25,337 bases of DNA from a virus: positions 1 through 25,337 of the IMG/VR virus record IMGVR_UViG_3300004448_000038, one strand, 5' to 3'. The notes beneath the pieces are model-generated. The model ran no database searches. It had not been told where the DNA came from and saw nothing but the letters and a program-made list of their open reading frames with translations. The position numbers and the translations under genes were made by a program. Positions 15,927 to 22,781 of the stretch are shown here, piece by piece. Within the stretch, counting starts at the first letter, position 1. The number at the start of each line of letters is the position of its first letter.

Positions 15927-17554
15927 TGTTGACCAACACCCAATTGATGGGATCAACACCGGTCTTTTGTGTCGAGTTTCTATGGGGTGGACGCGTCCAC
16001 CGTTACGCCACACATGACATCACACTCCAATCCAATGGTGGTCCAATCCACTATCTCCCATCCATCATGGAGTTTGATTTTGTGGAGAGTGCGGATTTGA
16101 CTTCCATTGATCTGGAGGCCAATATTGTGTCCATGGGTCTCATCATGGATGATGTGGATTTGTTGGAGAGGTGGAGTCAAGGTGACACCATGGAAGGATT
16201 GGACGCGGAGTTTTTCTATTTACTGATGAGAGACGATGTGGCCCAACAAGATTTTGAGGATCGTGTTGTGTTATATCGTGGCCAAATCCAAGAGCCTCAA
16301 ATTGGAGATCCAAACCAGTTTTATCAATTTGTGTCCATATCCATTGAGGCTCAACCATATGACTCCAATAGACTGTTGATGGACTCTAACAAATACATAG
16401 ACACCAGATTTGACGATAGAGACACCAACACCAGTGATGGAAAACCATATCCAATCATTTTGGGAAGTGCTGGAGGTGCTATCCGTACAACTGAGGGAAC
16501 AACAAAAAACATTTTTGCTCTCCCCAATTACAATACTCAACGATATGACTCTCATTATGGTGAAATGATGATCGCCGGCCATGAGGTTGAGGCCACTGAG
16601 ATTGTGATCCAAGATGAGAATTTCATGGAAACAACCAAAACCATTGGAGTGAGAGATGATGGACGTGGAAACGTGTTTTCATATGTCCGTTTGGTTCCAA
16701 GTGATAACGTAGCGATCCCAAATTACACTGGAAGTGGAGAATCTCGTCAATGGTGGTACTATTTCACCAATGGAGGTGGGTTGATCAATCCCTTTGGTGA
16801 TGGTGATCTCAAAGGGGCTGGGGATATTTGCCGGTGGGCACTTCAACGATCTGGACAGCTCATTGATGATGGAGCGTGGGCCAATCTCTCACCCATACTC
16901 AACCAATATAATTTTGAGGGATACATCAATGATCCCAAGGTCACAGCTTTTGATTGGCTCAATGGTAACATTTTGCCATTTTTACCAATCACAGTCCGAA
17001 TGGGTCCAAAGGGATTGAGACCGATTTTGATCGAGATGTGGGCGTTGACTCATGTTACTTCGATGGCGTCCATCACTGTTGACAATGACTCCAATGTGGT
17101 TCAAGTATCTCCAATCAACACAATCCGGACCACATCCGAGTTGGTCAATGAGTTGACATTGAGATGGGGGAAACGTGGATTTGATCAATCTTACACATCC
17201 ATGGTGAGAGTCACCAACATCAAATCAGAGGAGTATGATGTTGTGAGTGATTATTCCATTTTGTCGGTCAACAGATATGGAACCAAACCGGCGGCCATGG
17301 ATAGTGATTACATCTATGATCGAGATACCGCCATCAAGGTGGCCATGGATTTGGTCCGGTCCAAATGTCTCCCAATCCAATCCATTGAGGTGGATGTTGA
17401 TATGGAGTTGGGTTGGTTGATGGTTGGAGATGTGTTGGATGTCACAGTCCCAAAATTGTATCTCACCAATCACAAAATGATCATCGTCTCCAAACGATGG
17501 AGAGAGACACATTGGAGATGGGAGTTGGCTTTTGAGATGAATCCAAGACAATGA
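15926..17554 (+). CDS. Tail-tip hub protein
   Basis: A 542-aa protein starting at a TAATG overlap behind AGAGGTGA, so co-translated with the adhesin. The N-terminal part (about 1-140) begins TPVFCVEFLWGGRVHRYATHDI and continues as strands, like the first hub domain of gpJ/gp27-type proteins. A segment near residue 170 (GKPYPIILGSAGGAIRTTEG) is typical of these hubs. The second half (about 355-530) again has strands, including TSELVNELTLRWGKRG and VDMELGWLMVGDVLDVTVPKL, the latter being a common hub closing domain. The hub forms the ring that closes the tube and carries the fibre or adhesin. No lytic domain is seen in it; the lysis genes follow. Confidence 0.78.
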   Translation: MLTNTQLMGSTPVFCVEFLWGGRVHRYATHDITLQSNGGPIHYLPSIMEFDFVESADLTSIDLEANIVSMGLIMDDVDLLERWSQGDTMEGLDAEFFYLLMRDDVAQQDFEDRVVLYRGQIQEPQIGDPNQFYQFVSISIEAQPYDSNRLLMDSNKYIDTRFDDRDTNTSDGKPYPIILGSAGGAIRTTEGTTKNIFALPNYNTQRYDSHYGEMMIAGHEVEATEIVIQDENFMETTKTIGVRDDGRGNVFSYVRLVPSDNVAIPNYTGSGESRQWWYYFTNGGGLINPFGDGDLKGAGDICRWALQRSGQLIDDGAWANLSPILNQYNFEGYINDPKVTAFDWLNGNILPFLPITVRMGPKGLRPILIEMWALTHVTSMASITVDNDSNVVQVSPINTIRTTSELVNELTLRWGKRGFDQSYTSMVRVTNIKSEEYDVVSDYSILSVNRYGTKPAAMDSDYIYDRDTAIKVAMDLVRSKCLPIQSIEVDVDMELGWLMVGDVLDVTVPKLYLTNHKMIIVSKRWRETHWRWELAFEMNPRQ

Positions 17555-17567
17555 CATTGGGTGTCAT
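17551..17567. repeat. Inverted repeat ATGACA-N5-TGTCAT between hub and lysis genes
   Basis: Six-base arms surround TTGGG. The repeat overlaps the hub stop codon. The same TGACA-N5-TGTCA layout lies at 5256-5270. It could be an operator or a small mRNA hairpin; no T-tract follows. Confidence 0.3.
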
Positions 17568-17607
17568 AGTGGATGACCATTGACACATTTTGGAGTATAC
17601 TCATATC

Positions 17608-18174
17608 ATGATCGTATTTCTTGACAGACAACACCATGGAAAACCCAACCGCTGGGATGATTGTGGCGCCTCCAATGATGGTGTCCATGAGACGTGGTTA
17701 ACCGCTCAATATATCCATCACTGTGAGTGGAAGTTGAGAGAATCTGGGATCAGTGTTTGTGTGTTGAGTGATGGATCATACAAAGATCGACACAAACGAG
17801 TGAACGAATACTCCAAGGGCCATGAAAAATCAATTTATGTCTCATGTCATGTCAACGCCGGCGGTGGTGACTATGGATCCGTATTCTATGACCACAGGTC
17901 AACCAGTGGACGTGATTTGGCTCAACATATCAATGGACGCCTCCACCAATGGTGTGATCCACTACACAACAAAACAAAATCCATCGCCTCCAATCCAGAT
18001 GATTGGACTGTGAACGCTTACAACACGATCAAAGGTGTTGGACGTCCGGTGGCCGTTTGTTTTGAACCGTTTTTCATTGATTGCAATGAACACAAAGAAC
18101 TCATGACACCCAATGGATTGGAGTTGGTTGGACTCTCATTGGCTGTGGGTATCAAATCATTTTTAGAGGAGTAA
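17608..18174 (+). CDS. Endolysin: N-acetylmuramoyl-L-alanine amidase (Amidase_3 type)
   Basis: A 188-aa enzyme that cuts the amide bond between MurNAc and L-Ala in peptidoglycan, releasing progeny. Zinc ligands of Amidase_3 fit: His9 or His10 in LDRQHHG after the first strand (the family has DxGHGG here), Glu28 in GVHETW, and His81 in YVSCHVNAGGGD. Glu153 in VCFEPFFIDC fits the catalytic Glu. It is a single domain without an obvious wall-binding module. The ATG at 17608 opens the first strand; a TTG at 17590 adds six residues but has no ribosome site, while GGAG for the ATG is unusually far (about 12 bases). Substrate and catalytic assignment follow the family. Confidence 0.85.
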   Translation: MIVFLDRQHHGKPNRWDDCGASNDGVHETWLTAQYIHHCEWKLRESGISVCVLSDGSYKDRHKRVNEYSKGHEKSIYVSCHVNAGGGDYGSVFYDHRSTSGRDLAQHINGRLHQWCDPLHNKTKSIASNPDDWTVNAYNTIKGVGRPVAVCFEPFFIDCNEHKELMTPNGLELVGLSLAVGIKSFLEE

Positions 18175-18178
18175 AATC

Positions 18179-18385
18179 ATGGACTGGAAAAAAATCAAAA
18201 TGGTGGCCGCTATTCTCAAGGCTATCCAGCCAATCATTTGGGCACTGGTAGACGACATCATTGAGGCCAAAGACAAGGACTCCAAAGGTGGTGAGAAGAT
18301 CACCAAAGAGGAACGTCAACAAATCATACTTGATAACCTGTTGGACATTCCAGAAAAGATCGAACCATTGATCAAAGGTTTGTAA
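18179..18385 (+). CDS. Small protein of the lysis cassette
   Basis: A 68-aa protein behind a strong GAGGAG site, four bases after the endolysin stop. The N-terminus (MDWKKIKMVAAILKAIQPIIWALVDDIIEAK) is an amphipathic or weakly membrane-binding helix, followed by a charged linker (KDKDSKGGEKITKEER) and a second helix ending in EKIEPLIKGL. It is flanked by endolysin and holin-like genes, which suggests a role in lysis, for example as a membrane-associated partner of the holin. No known family is recognised and no full-length membrane helix free of charges is present. Confidence 0.65.
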   Translation: MDWKKIKMVAAILKAIQPIIWALVDDIIEAKDKDSKGGEKITKEERQQIILDNLLDIPEKIEPLIKGL

Positions 18386-18388
18386 GTC

Positions 18389-18709
18389 ATGGGTGAAGAA
18401 CAGCTCTTGTCTCTACTGTTGCAAGGTGGACCAAATGTGGCCTTTGCTGGTTTTCTCTTTTGGCAATACAAAGAGCAACAAAAACGAGCCGATGACAGAG
18501 AGACCAAAAACGAGCAACGTGAGAAAGAGTTAAGAGACCGATATGATAAGGTGATCAGTGATCTCCATACTCGTGAGGACGCTATCCGGACCGAGATAGT
18601 CAAAGAGATCAACGATTTGGACAAACGGATGAGTCTATTGGAGCAAAAATTAGACATCGTCTCCTCAATCGTTGAGGAGATAAAGTCCAAGTTTCAACGA
18701 GTCGTTTGA
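18389..18709 (+). CDS. Holin-like protein of the BhlA/UviB type
   Basis: A 106-aa protein. Residues about 8-26 (SLLLQGGPNVAFAGFLFWQY) form one membrane helix, followed by a long charged coiled coil (about 28-105). BhlA/UviB holins have the same plan: a GPFAVLF-type membrane helix at the N-terminus, then a Lys/Glu-rich helix. Holins form membrane lesions that let the endolysin reach the wall. The ribosome site is weak (AAAGG about 11 bases away), so it may be read by coupling to the gene three bases upstream. The reading frame ends inside a terminator hairpin that also overlaps the converging exonuclease gene. Confidence 0.75.
   Translation: MGEEQLLSLLLQGGPNVAFAGFLFWQYKEQQKRADDRETKNEQREKELRDRYDKVISDLHTREDAIRTEIVKEINDLDKRMSLLEQKLDIVSSIVEEIKSKFQRVV
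18660..18680. repeat. Perfect 9+3+9 inverted repeat inside the holin gene
   Basis: TCTCCTCAA and TTGAGGAGA flank TCG. It is in the last part of the holin reading frame and just beyond the end of the minus-strand exonuclease gene. It may help end the minus-strand transcript, although no T-tract follows directly. Confidence 0.45.
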
Positions 18710-18717
18710 TTTTTTTT
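18694..18717 (+). terminator. Rho-independent terminator at the end of the lysis operon
   Basis: A short stem (TCAACG with CG-T-TTGA, one bulged T, loop AGT) is followed by eight T. It ends the plus-strand late transcript directly at the holin stop codon and overlaps the last codons of the converging exonuclease gene. The stem is weak, but the T-tract is the longest in the window. Confidence 0.72.
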
Positions 18718-19365
18718 GAGGATCTCGATGGTTTTGATGAGTCCCTCCAGTTGGAAAACAGTCAACACCATCTCACTATCCCCTCGAAGTTTGACAATTT
18801 CCACATCATCCTTGAGGGCCTTGAGATTGACACTTTGTCCAATGGTAGTGGTTACACATAGTTTATAGAGTTTGACAAGGTCCTCAACGTCCTTTTGAGC
18901 GGTGTGGGCGTTATGATGGGACCAACCAAAGAGAGTCCGGAGTTTGGACATTGAGGCGCTGGAGGTTGGGATGTGTTCCCAGACCAGTGATTGAGTGTCC
19001 AGCTTCCTCCAAGTGATCTTTTGGCCGGTGGTCGATTTGATATGGTAGTCGAGCCAATACCAATCGAAATTCACATTGTGAGCGCAAAAAATACCATATT
19101 CCAGAATACGATATATTTGGTCACACACATCCACCCAACGAGGAGCGCCGGCCCACTTCTCATCAGTATATCCATTCACCTCCAGAGCGCGTGGATTGGC
19201 TCTCTCAAGGTGTTCCGGTTGGATATATGTGTGATACCGATTGGAGATGGTTTGGCCGCCATCCAATGAGGTCCAAATACACACCTCCACAATCTCACCC
19301 ACAGTCCAATCAAAATGTGTGGTCTCAATGTCCACAAAGTGGAGAGGATAGTTGGAGTTTTTCAT
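18694..19365 (-). CDS. DnaQ-like 3'-5' exonuclease (DEDDh)
   Basis: A 223-aa protein on the minus strand. Exo I motif FVDIETT gives Asp12 and Glu14. Exo II is AHNVNFDWYWLD with Asp101. Exo III is HNAHTAQKDVEDL with His154 and Asp159, so all DEDDh residues are present. The family removes nucleotides from 3' ends, as in the proofreading subunit of DNA polymerase III; in phages it may assist replication, repair or host DNA breakdown. No polymerase domain is fused. After about residue 165 a helical tail follows. It converges with the holin gene by a 16-base overlap and diverges from the early operon across 19366-19570. The ribosome site on its strand is weak. Confidence 0.88.
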   Translation of the reverse strand: MKNSNYPLHFVDIETTHFDWTVGEIVEVCIWTSLDGGQTISNRYHTYIQPEHLERANPRALEVNGYTDEKWAGAPRWVDVCDQIYRILEYGIFCAHNVNFDWYWLDYHIKSTTGQKITWRKLDTQSLVWEHIPTSSASMSKLRTLFGWSHHNAHTAQKDVEDLVKLYKLCVTTTIGQSVNLKALKDDVEIVKLRGDSEMVLTVFQLEGLIKTIEILKKNQTTR

Positions 19366-19570
19366 ATATGCACCACGTCAAAAGGTTGATGAGTGGAGTA
19401 TATCACAAAAAAATCTTTTCTGTTGGAGCGTCGGTTCCATCGGACTTCTTTTGGTATATATGAAAATAAAACAATCAAAGTGTAAATAAAACTAGACAAC
19501 ATTGTAAAGAATACATTACACTTAAGACATGGACAAAACGTTCATAACAACAATAACAACAGGAAACACG
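19366..19570. promoter_or_regulatory. Divergent control region between exonuclease gene and early operon
   Basis: An AT-rich stretch of 205 bases. On the plus strand TAGACA (19493-19498, 5/6) and TACACT (19517-19522, 4/6) lie 18 bases apart. An 8-base inverted repeat, AAGTGTAA (19478-19485) and TTACACTT (19516-19523), has one arm just upstream of the -35 and the other over the -10, as expected for a repressor operator. On the minus strand TATACT (near 19400) is a possible -10, but its -35 is poor. One of the three HTH proteins downstream could be the regulator, which is inference. Confidence 0.5.
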
Positions 19571-20260
19571 ATGGCCAAATCAATCATCCAAACACCAAAA
19601 GAAATGACTCCAGTTTTTACTATCGAGCGCGCTTTTGAAATTCGTCGTCAAATCAACAGTGATCTCTCATATTCCCGTCAAGGTCGAGGATGGAGTCAAT
19701 CAATGAAATTTCAAGCAAAAAAAGAAATTAGTGAAAAACTCAATCAAATCAAAGACGCGCGCCAATGGGAACAATTGAGATTATTGGCCTATACCGCCGC
19801 AAATACCAACATCCAAATGAGTGGATGTGGTTCTACTTCTTTACTCCCAACCGAATATATCGCAACTTTGAACAAAGCGATTGTGTGGAGCCTCCAATAT
19901 AATCGTCCATATCGTCAACGCCGGTCAAACATCTTCACTTTGTCTTATCGTGTCAATCTGGACAAGGTATGGACCAACCGCGGTCGTGAGTACAGTGTGA
20001 GACAATTTATGCCAACCCTAAAAGATTGGAGGATAAATGAGTTGGCTCAAGGTGGTGAGATCAAGTGTAAAGCCGGTTTGATCAATAAGATGGATTACAG
20101 TATGGATCAGTTACAACAGTACCTACCCCAGTGGTTATTTGAGGCGGTGGTTGAGTATCATGACAAAGCAAATCATAATTTCATTACAACATTAAATTGG
20201 TTGCCAACATTAAAATCAAACGTCAAATCAATCAAATGTTATCAAGATTTGACCATATAA
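19571..20260 (+). CDS. First early-operon protein, function unknown
   Basis: A 229-aa protein. The ATG at 19571 has AGGAA five bases before it; an ATG 14 codons earlier (19529) has no site and would lie near the predicted transcription start. The chain is basic and mixed helical. It has an N-terminal helix (FEIRRQINSDLSYSRQGRG), a Gln/Lys-rich helix (MKFQAKKEISEKLNQIKDA), a Tyr/Arg-rich middle (QYNRPYRQRRSNIFTLSYR) and an aromatic C-terminal half. No membrane helix, HTH or nucleotide-binding motif is seen. As the first product after the candidate early promoter it may be a host-takeover or DNA-binding protein. Its codons (more AAA, GAA, GCA and CGT) look unlike those of the genes behind it. 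Confidence 0.78.
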   Translation: MAKSIIQTPKEMTPVFTIERAFEIRRQINSDLSYSRQGRGWSQSMKFQAKKEISEKLNQIKDARQWEQLRLLAYTAANTNIQMSGCGSTSLLPTEYIATLNKAIVWSLQYNRPYRQRRSNIFTLSYRVNLDKVWTNRGREYSVRQFMPTLKDWRINELAQGGEIKCKAGLINKMDYSMDQLQQYLPQWLFEAVVEYHDKANHNFITTLNWLPTLKSNVKSIKCYQDLTI

Positions 20261-20292
20261 AATCGGTAGCTACCAACAAAATCAATCAAACC

Positions 20293-20330
20293 GGAGAGGC
20301 TCCAAAGGGTCTCTCCACTTCAACTGGAGA
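20293..20330 (+). promoter_or_regulatory. Alternative hairpins over the ribosome site of the 35-aa peptide gene
   Basis: Hairpin one is a 10-bp stem (20293-20302 with 20307-20316, two G-U pairs, loop CAAA). Hairpin two pairs TCTCCA (20312-20317) with TGGAGA (20325-20330), loop CTTCAAC, and covers the GGAG ribosome site. They share bases 20312-20316, so forming the first frees the ribosome site. No T-tract follows, so hairpin one is not a standard terminator. Confidence 0.45.
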
Positions 20331-20336
20331 AACAAC

Positions 20337-20444
20337 ATGAAACAATCAATCAAAAATAACATCATAGGGACACTCATTGTGGGTGTCGTTATCATGGCCG
20401 GTCCTCTTTTCATGGCCATCATTTGTCACGTGCTGGAGGTGTAA
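20337..20444 (+). CDS. Small membrane peptide in the early operon
   Basis: A 35-aa peptide with GGAG seven bases upstream of its ATG. Residues about 9-30 form one hydrophobic helix (NIIGTLIVGVVIMAGPLFMAIIC) after a basic start (MKQSIKNN). The next gene starts one base after its stop. Early phage membrane peptides can act in superinfection exclusion or in host membrane modification; nothing here decides between them. The ribosome site can be hidden in an alternative hairpin (20312-20330). It is similar in size to the late membrane peptide at 10305, but they share no clear sequence. Confidence 0.6.
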   Translation: MKQSIKNNIIGTLIVGVVIMAGPLFMAIICHVLEV

Positions 20445-20445
20445 A

Positions 20446-20688
20446 ATGACAACCTATGGACAACGAATCAAAAAATACATGGATGAGATTGGATGGACTG
20501 TGGTGGATCTCAGTCGTGAGACATTGATCCATTTTGTGGAGTTGGAGGCCATCATCAATCATGGTCAACTCCCAACCACCAATCAGCTCATGATCATCGT
20601 CAACAAAATCAATCTCAAGTATCCAAAATCACGTCATTGGGAAATTTTCCATGACATCACATTTCACACAATCCTCAAAGGTGAGTAA
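20446..20688 (+). CDS. Small HTH protein, XRE/Cro-like
   Basis: An 80-aa protein; the ATG at 20446 has GGAGGTG upstream, ending inside the preceding peptide gene. Residues about 4-55 resemble the five-helix XRE fold: YGQRIKKYMDEIGWTVVDLSRET as helices one and two, then the recognition helix HFVELEAIINHGQLPTTNQL and a closing helix LMIIVNKIN. Such proteins act as Cro- or CI-like repressors or as early regulators. The C-terminal tail (SRHWEIFHDITFHTILKGE) is short. The likely operator is the inverted repeat at the early promoter, but this is inference. Confidence 0.65.
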   Translation: MTTYGQRIKKYMDEIGWTVVDLSRETLIHFVELEAIINHGQLPTTNQLMIIVNKINLKYPKSRHWEIFHDITFHTILKGE

Positions 20689-20689
20689 C

Positions 20690-21181
20690 ATGACAACACA
20701 ATCAACCAAAATGACACCCAACACCAGATCATATATCAAACAATATGGACGCGTCTCACATCGCAACCAAACACCACAGCTCGAACAAATCACCCATGAT
20801 GGTGAAGTCATTGGAGAGGTGTCAATCATTTGGGAGTGTGATTGGGTTTTCAGTGCCAAAGTGTTCTCAAAGGATGGAGCGTTCAAAATCAATCTCCAGC
20901 GCTATGAGGACGCTGTGAGGTGGATATGGATCCGTACTCTGGAAGTCAACCGCCACAAGTCTTTTGGAGCCTATTTGACGTACTTTTTGAGTGAGGTCAA
21001 TATGTCCAAAACCTCATTGGGTGTCAATCTCAATGTGTCACGTCAAACAATATATGATTGGCTCAATGATGTGAGTCTCCCAAATACACCAACATATCTC
21101 AAGTTTGCTCGATTGGTGGCCAAATGGACTCGCTGTGATTTAGCCACAACATTGGTGGACATATCGGACTCAATCCATTAA
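20690..21181 (+). CDS. DNA-binding protein with C-terminal HTH
   Basis: A 163-aa protein behind AAAGGTGAG, one base after the previous stop. The N-terminal half (about 1-80) is beta-rich with ITHDGEVIGEVSIIWECDWVF and does not match a family I know. Residues 92-148 form an HTH domain: SFGAYLTYFLSEVNMSK, then SLGVNLNVSRQTIYDWLND with the turn around NVSRQT, then LKFARLVAKW. This is the XRE-type arrangement. A regulator with its own sensory or dimerisation half is the likely role. A hairpin with A-rich upstream sequence follows at 21193-21219. Confidence 0.68.
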   Translation: MTTQSTKMTPNTRSYIKQYGRVSHRNQTPQLEQITHDGEVIGEVSIIWECDWVFSAKVFSKDGAFKINLQRYEDAVRWIWIRTLEVNRHKSFGAYLTYFLSEVNMSKTSLGVNLNVSRQTIYDWLNDVSLPNTPTYLKFARLVAKWTRCDLATTLVDISDSIH

Positions 21182-21192
21182 CAAAAAAGAAA

Positions 21193-21219
21193 TGGGAGAA
21201 CGCTGGCCAGCCTCTCCCA
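21193..21219. repeat. Hairpin between HTH gene and primase gene
   Basis: TGGGAGA (21193-21199) pairs with TCTCCCA (21213-21219); inside, GCTGGCCAGC can pair with itself. Plus-strand sequence behind it is CTTCAAACAAC, with no T-tract, and CAAAAAAGAAA lies before it, so the minus strand would see a T-rich tail. The CTCTCC(C)ACTTCAA end is shared with the hairpin at 20293-20316. Confidence 0.5.
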
Positions 21220-21257
21220 CTTCAAACAACATAACAATCAAAAACATTGGAGTAACA

Positions 21258-22142
21258 ATGTTCGAGTACAGTATAACACTATTCGACAACATCCACCAAC
21301 GAAGTGGACGATCAATCACCATGGATGTGGACAGAATATGTCAAGGTCTATCCACACCAATCCACACGTCCATTGAGGACAAATCACGACTCCCATTGTG
21401 GAGTCCCACCACCTTTGATGGAACTAGATCAACCAAAAACGCTCAATCCATCTCAATGTTGGTGTACGACATGGATGATGGAGACAGCTCGTTTGATGTG
21501 TGGTGTCTATTTGCTCAACGAGGGTGGACAACCATAGCCCACACCAGCGCCTCACACTCTCCCAACCATCACAAGTATCGTGTGATCATCCCATTGGCCT
21601 CTCCACTTCCAAAAAGTGATTGGGACCGAGTTTGGAGGGCCTCCTTTGAGTTGTGGATGGATGTGGTTGGGATTGGAGTCCCAGACACCAAAGCCATCAA
21701 AGATTTGGCTCGTGTTTACTTCCGTTATGGATGGACTCGTGATTCCAAATTGGAGATGATGGATGGGTCCAAAGTGTGGCCACAATCTCATCCATGCTCT
21801 CCAGCCCAATATCATAGGAGTGGATATTGGATTGGACGTCCATTGGAGTTGAAGTATGACCACATCCAACTCCCAAAGCCCAAACCGCGTCCAAAGTTTG
21901 ACCGGACAAAATCTCAAACGTTGGATAGTGCTATGATGGATCCACAGTTGAGAGAGCGTGTTGGGATCAACGCTGGTGGACGTATCGTTGGAGATTATAT
22001 CAAACACATCCAATGTCCCTCATGTGGTCAAAAATCGGTATTTTATTCCATTGATCCATCAATGGGAAACTCAACAAAATGGCCATCATGTAACCGGATC
22101 AATAAATGTGGTTGGTGGGGTAAGCTGGAGACATTGTCATGA
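21258..22142 (+). CDS. Replication primase of the AEP/RepB-like type with zinc-ribbon end
   Basis: A 294-aa protein; the ATG at 21258 has GGAG five bases before it. An Asp-rich active-site strand is seen as MLVYDMDDGD (Asp71, Asp73, Asp74). THTSASHSPNHHKYRVIIPLASPL follows in parts (AHTSASH at 95-100, KYRVIIPL at 107-113), with His and Arg in the places used by archaeo-eukaryotic primases. A further Asp lies at 143. The C-terminal zinc ribbon has CPSC (253-256) plus Cys278 and Cys284. Such proteins make RNA or DNA primers at the phage origin. The next genes are a methyltransferase, an HTH protein and a helicase, a normal replication module. Confidence 0.72.
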   Translation: MFEYSITLFDNIHQRSGRSITMDVDRICQGLSTPIHTSIEDKSRLPLWSPTTFDGTRSTKNAQSISMLVYDMDDGDSSFDVWCLFAQRGWTTIAHTSASHSPNHHKYRVIIPLASPLPKSDWDRVWRASFELWMDVVGIGVPDTKAIKDLARVYFRYGWTRDSKLEMMDGSKVWPQSHPCSPAQYHRSGYWIGRPLELKYDHIQLPKPKPRPKFDRTKSQTLDSAMMDPQLRERVGINAGGRIVGDYIKHIQCPSCGQKSVFYSIDPSMGNSTKWPSCNRINKCGWWGKLETLS

Positions 22143-22777
22143 GTACATATCAAATGGATAAAATCACACTTCACCATCAAGATTGTGTGGAGGCCATGAG
22201 AGAGATGGAGACCAACACCTTTGATTTGGCCATAGTAGATCCACCATATCAATTGGGTACTCCCAGCGCTTACAGTGGAGCCGGTAAATTGGCCAAAAGA
22301 GTCCTCAACCAATCGGACAAAATCTCCAAATGGGATGTGGCTCCCACAGTGGAGTATTTTGAGGAGTTGATGAGAGTCTCCAAAAATCAAATCATATGGG
22401 GTGGGAATTATTTTGATCTACCTCCCACACGTTGTGTCATTGCATGGGATAAGTGCCAACCATGGACCAACTTTTCTCAGTGGGAGATGGCGTGGACATC
22501 CTATTCCAAACCGGCCGCGCTGTTCAAGTTTGACAACCGGACTGGAGGAAAAATCCATCCAACTCAAAAACCTGTCAGATTATATGAATGGATTTTGGAA
22601 CGATTTGCAACCAAAGGAGACATGATTTTGGATACTCATTTTGGAAGTGGTTCCAATGGTATAGCGTGTCATAACATGGGATATGAGTTGACATCATTTG
22701 AGATTGATGGTGATTATGTCTCCAGAGCGGTTGATCGTATCCGGAGACATCAACTTCAACTCTCATTCAAATGGTGA
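22139..22777 (+). CDS. DNA methyltransferase (adenine-N6 or cytosine-N4 type)
   Basis: A 212-aa enzyme, read by an ATGA overlap with the primase gene. The catalytic motif IV is DPPY (34-37). Motif I, which binds S-adenosylmethionine, is FGSGSNG (168-174), and HPTQKP (140-145) precedes it. The order IV then I places it in the beta class. No restriction endonuclease gene is near, so it is probably an orphan methyltransferase that protects the phage genome against host restriction or marks origin DNA. The target sequence cannot be read from the protein. Confidence 0.87.
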   Translation: MSTYQMDKITLHHQDCVEAMREMETNTFDLAIVDPPYQLGTPSAYSGAGKLAKRVLNQSDKISKWDVAPTVEYFEELMRVSKNQIIWGGNYFDLPPTRCVIAWDKCQPWTNFSQWEMAWTSYSKPAALFKFDNRTGGKIHPTQKPVRLYEWILERFATKGDMILDTHFGSGSNGIACHNMGYELTSFEIDGDYVSRAVDRIRRHQLQLSFKW

Positions 22778-22781
22778 AACA

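Noticed and set aside
17580-17609. TTGACA-N18-TATCAT promoter-like pair before the endolysin
   Set aside because: The -10 element overlaps the endolysin ATG, so the transcript would start inside the gene. Probably chance.
18316-18690. Open frame of 124 codons on the minus strand, Ser/Leu-rich
   Set aside because: It covers the holin-like gene antisense; its Ser/Leu-rich composition is what results from reading a Lys/Glu coiled coil backwards.
21552-22013. Open frame of 153 codons on the minus strand
   Set aside because: It lies wholly within the primase gene, which has motifs, a ribosome site and coupling to its neighbour; the minus-strand reading is low in complexity and has no start signal.
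22139-22777. Restriction-modification system around the methyltransferase
   Set aside because: No endonuclease or specificity gene is near; all neighbours are replication or HTH genes, so it is taken as an orphan methyltransferase.
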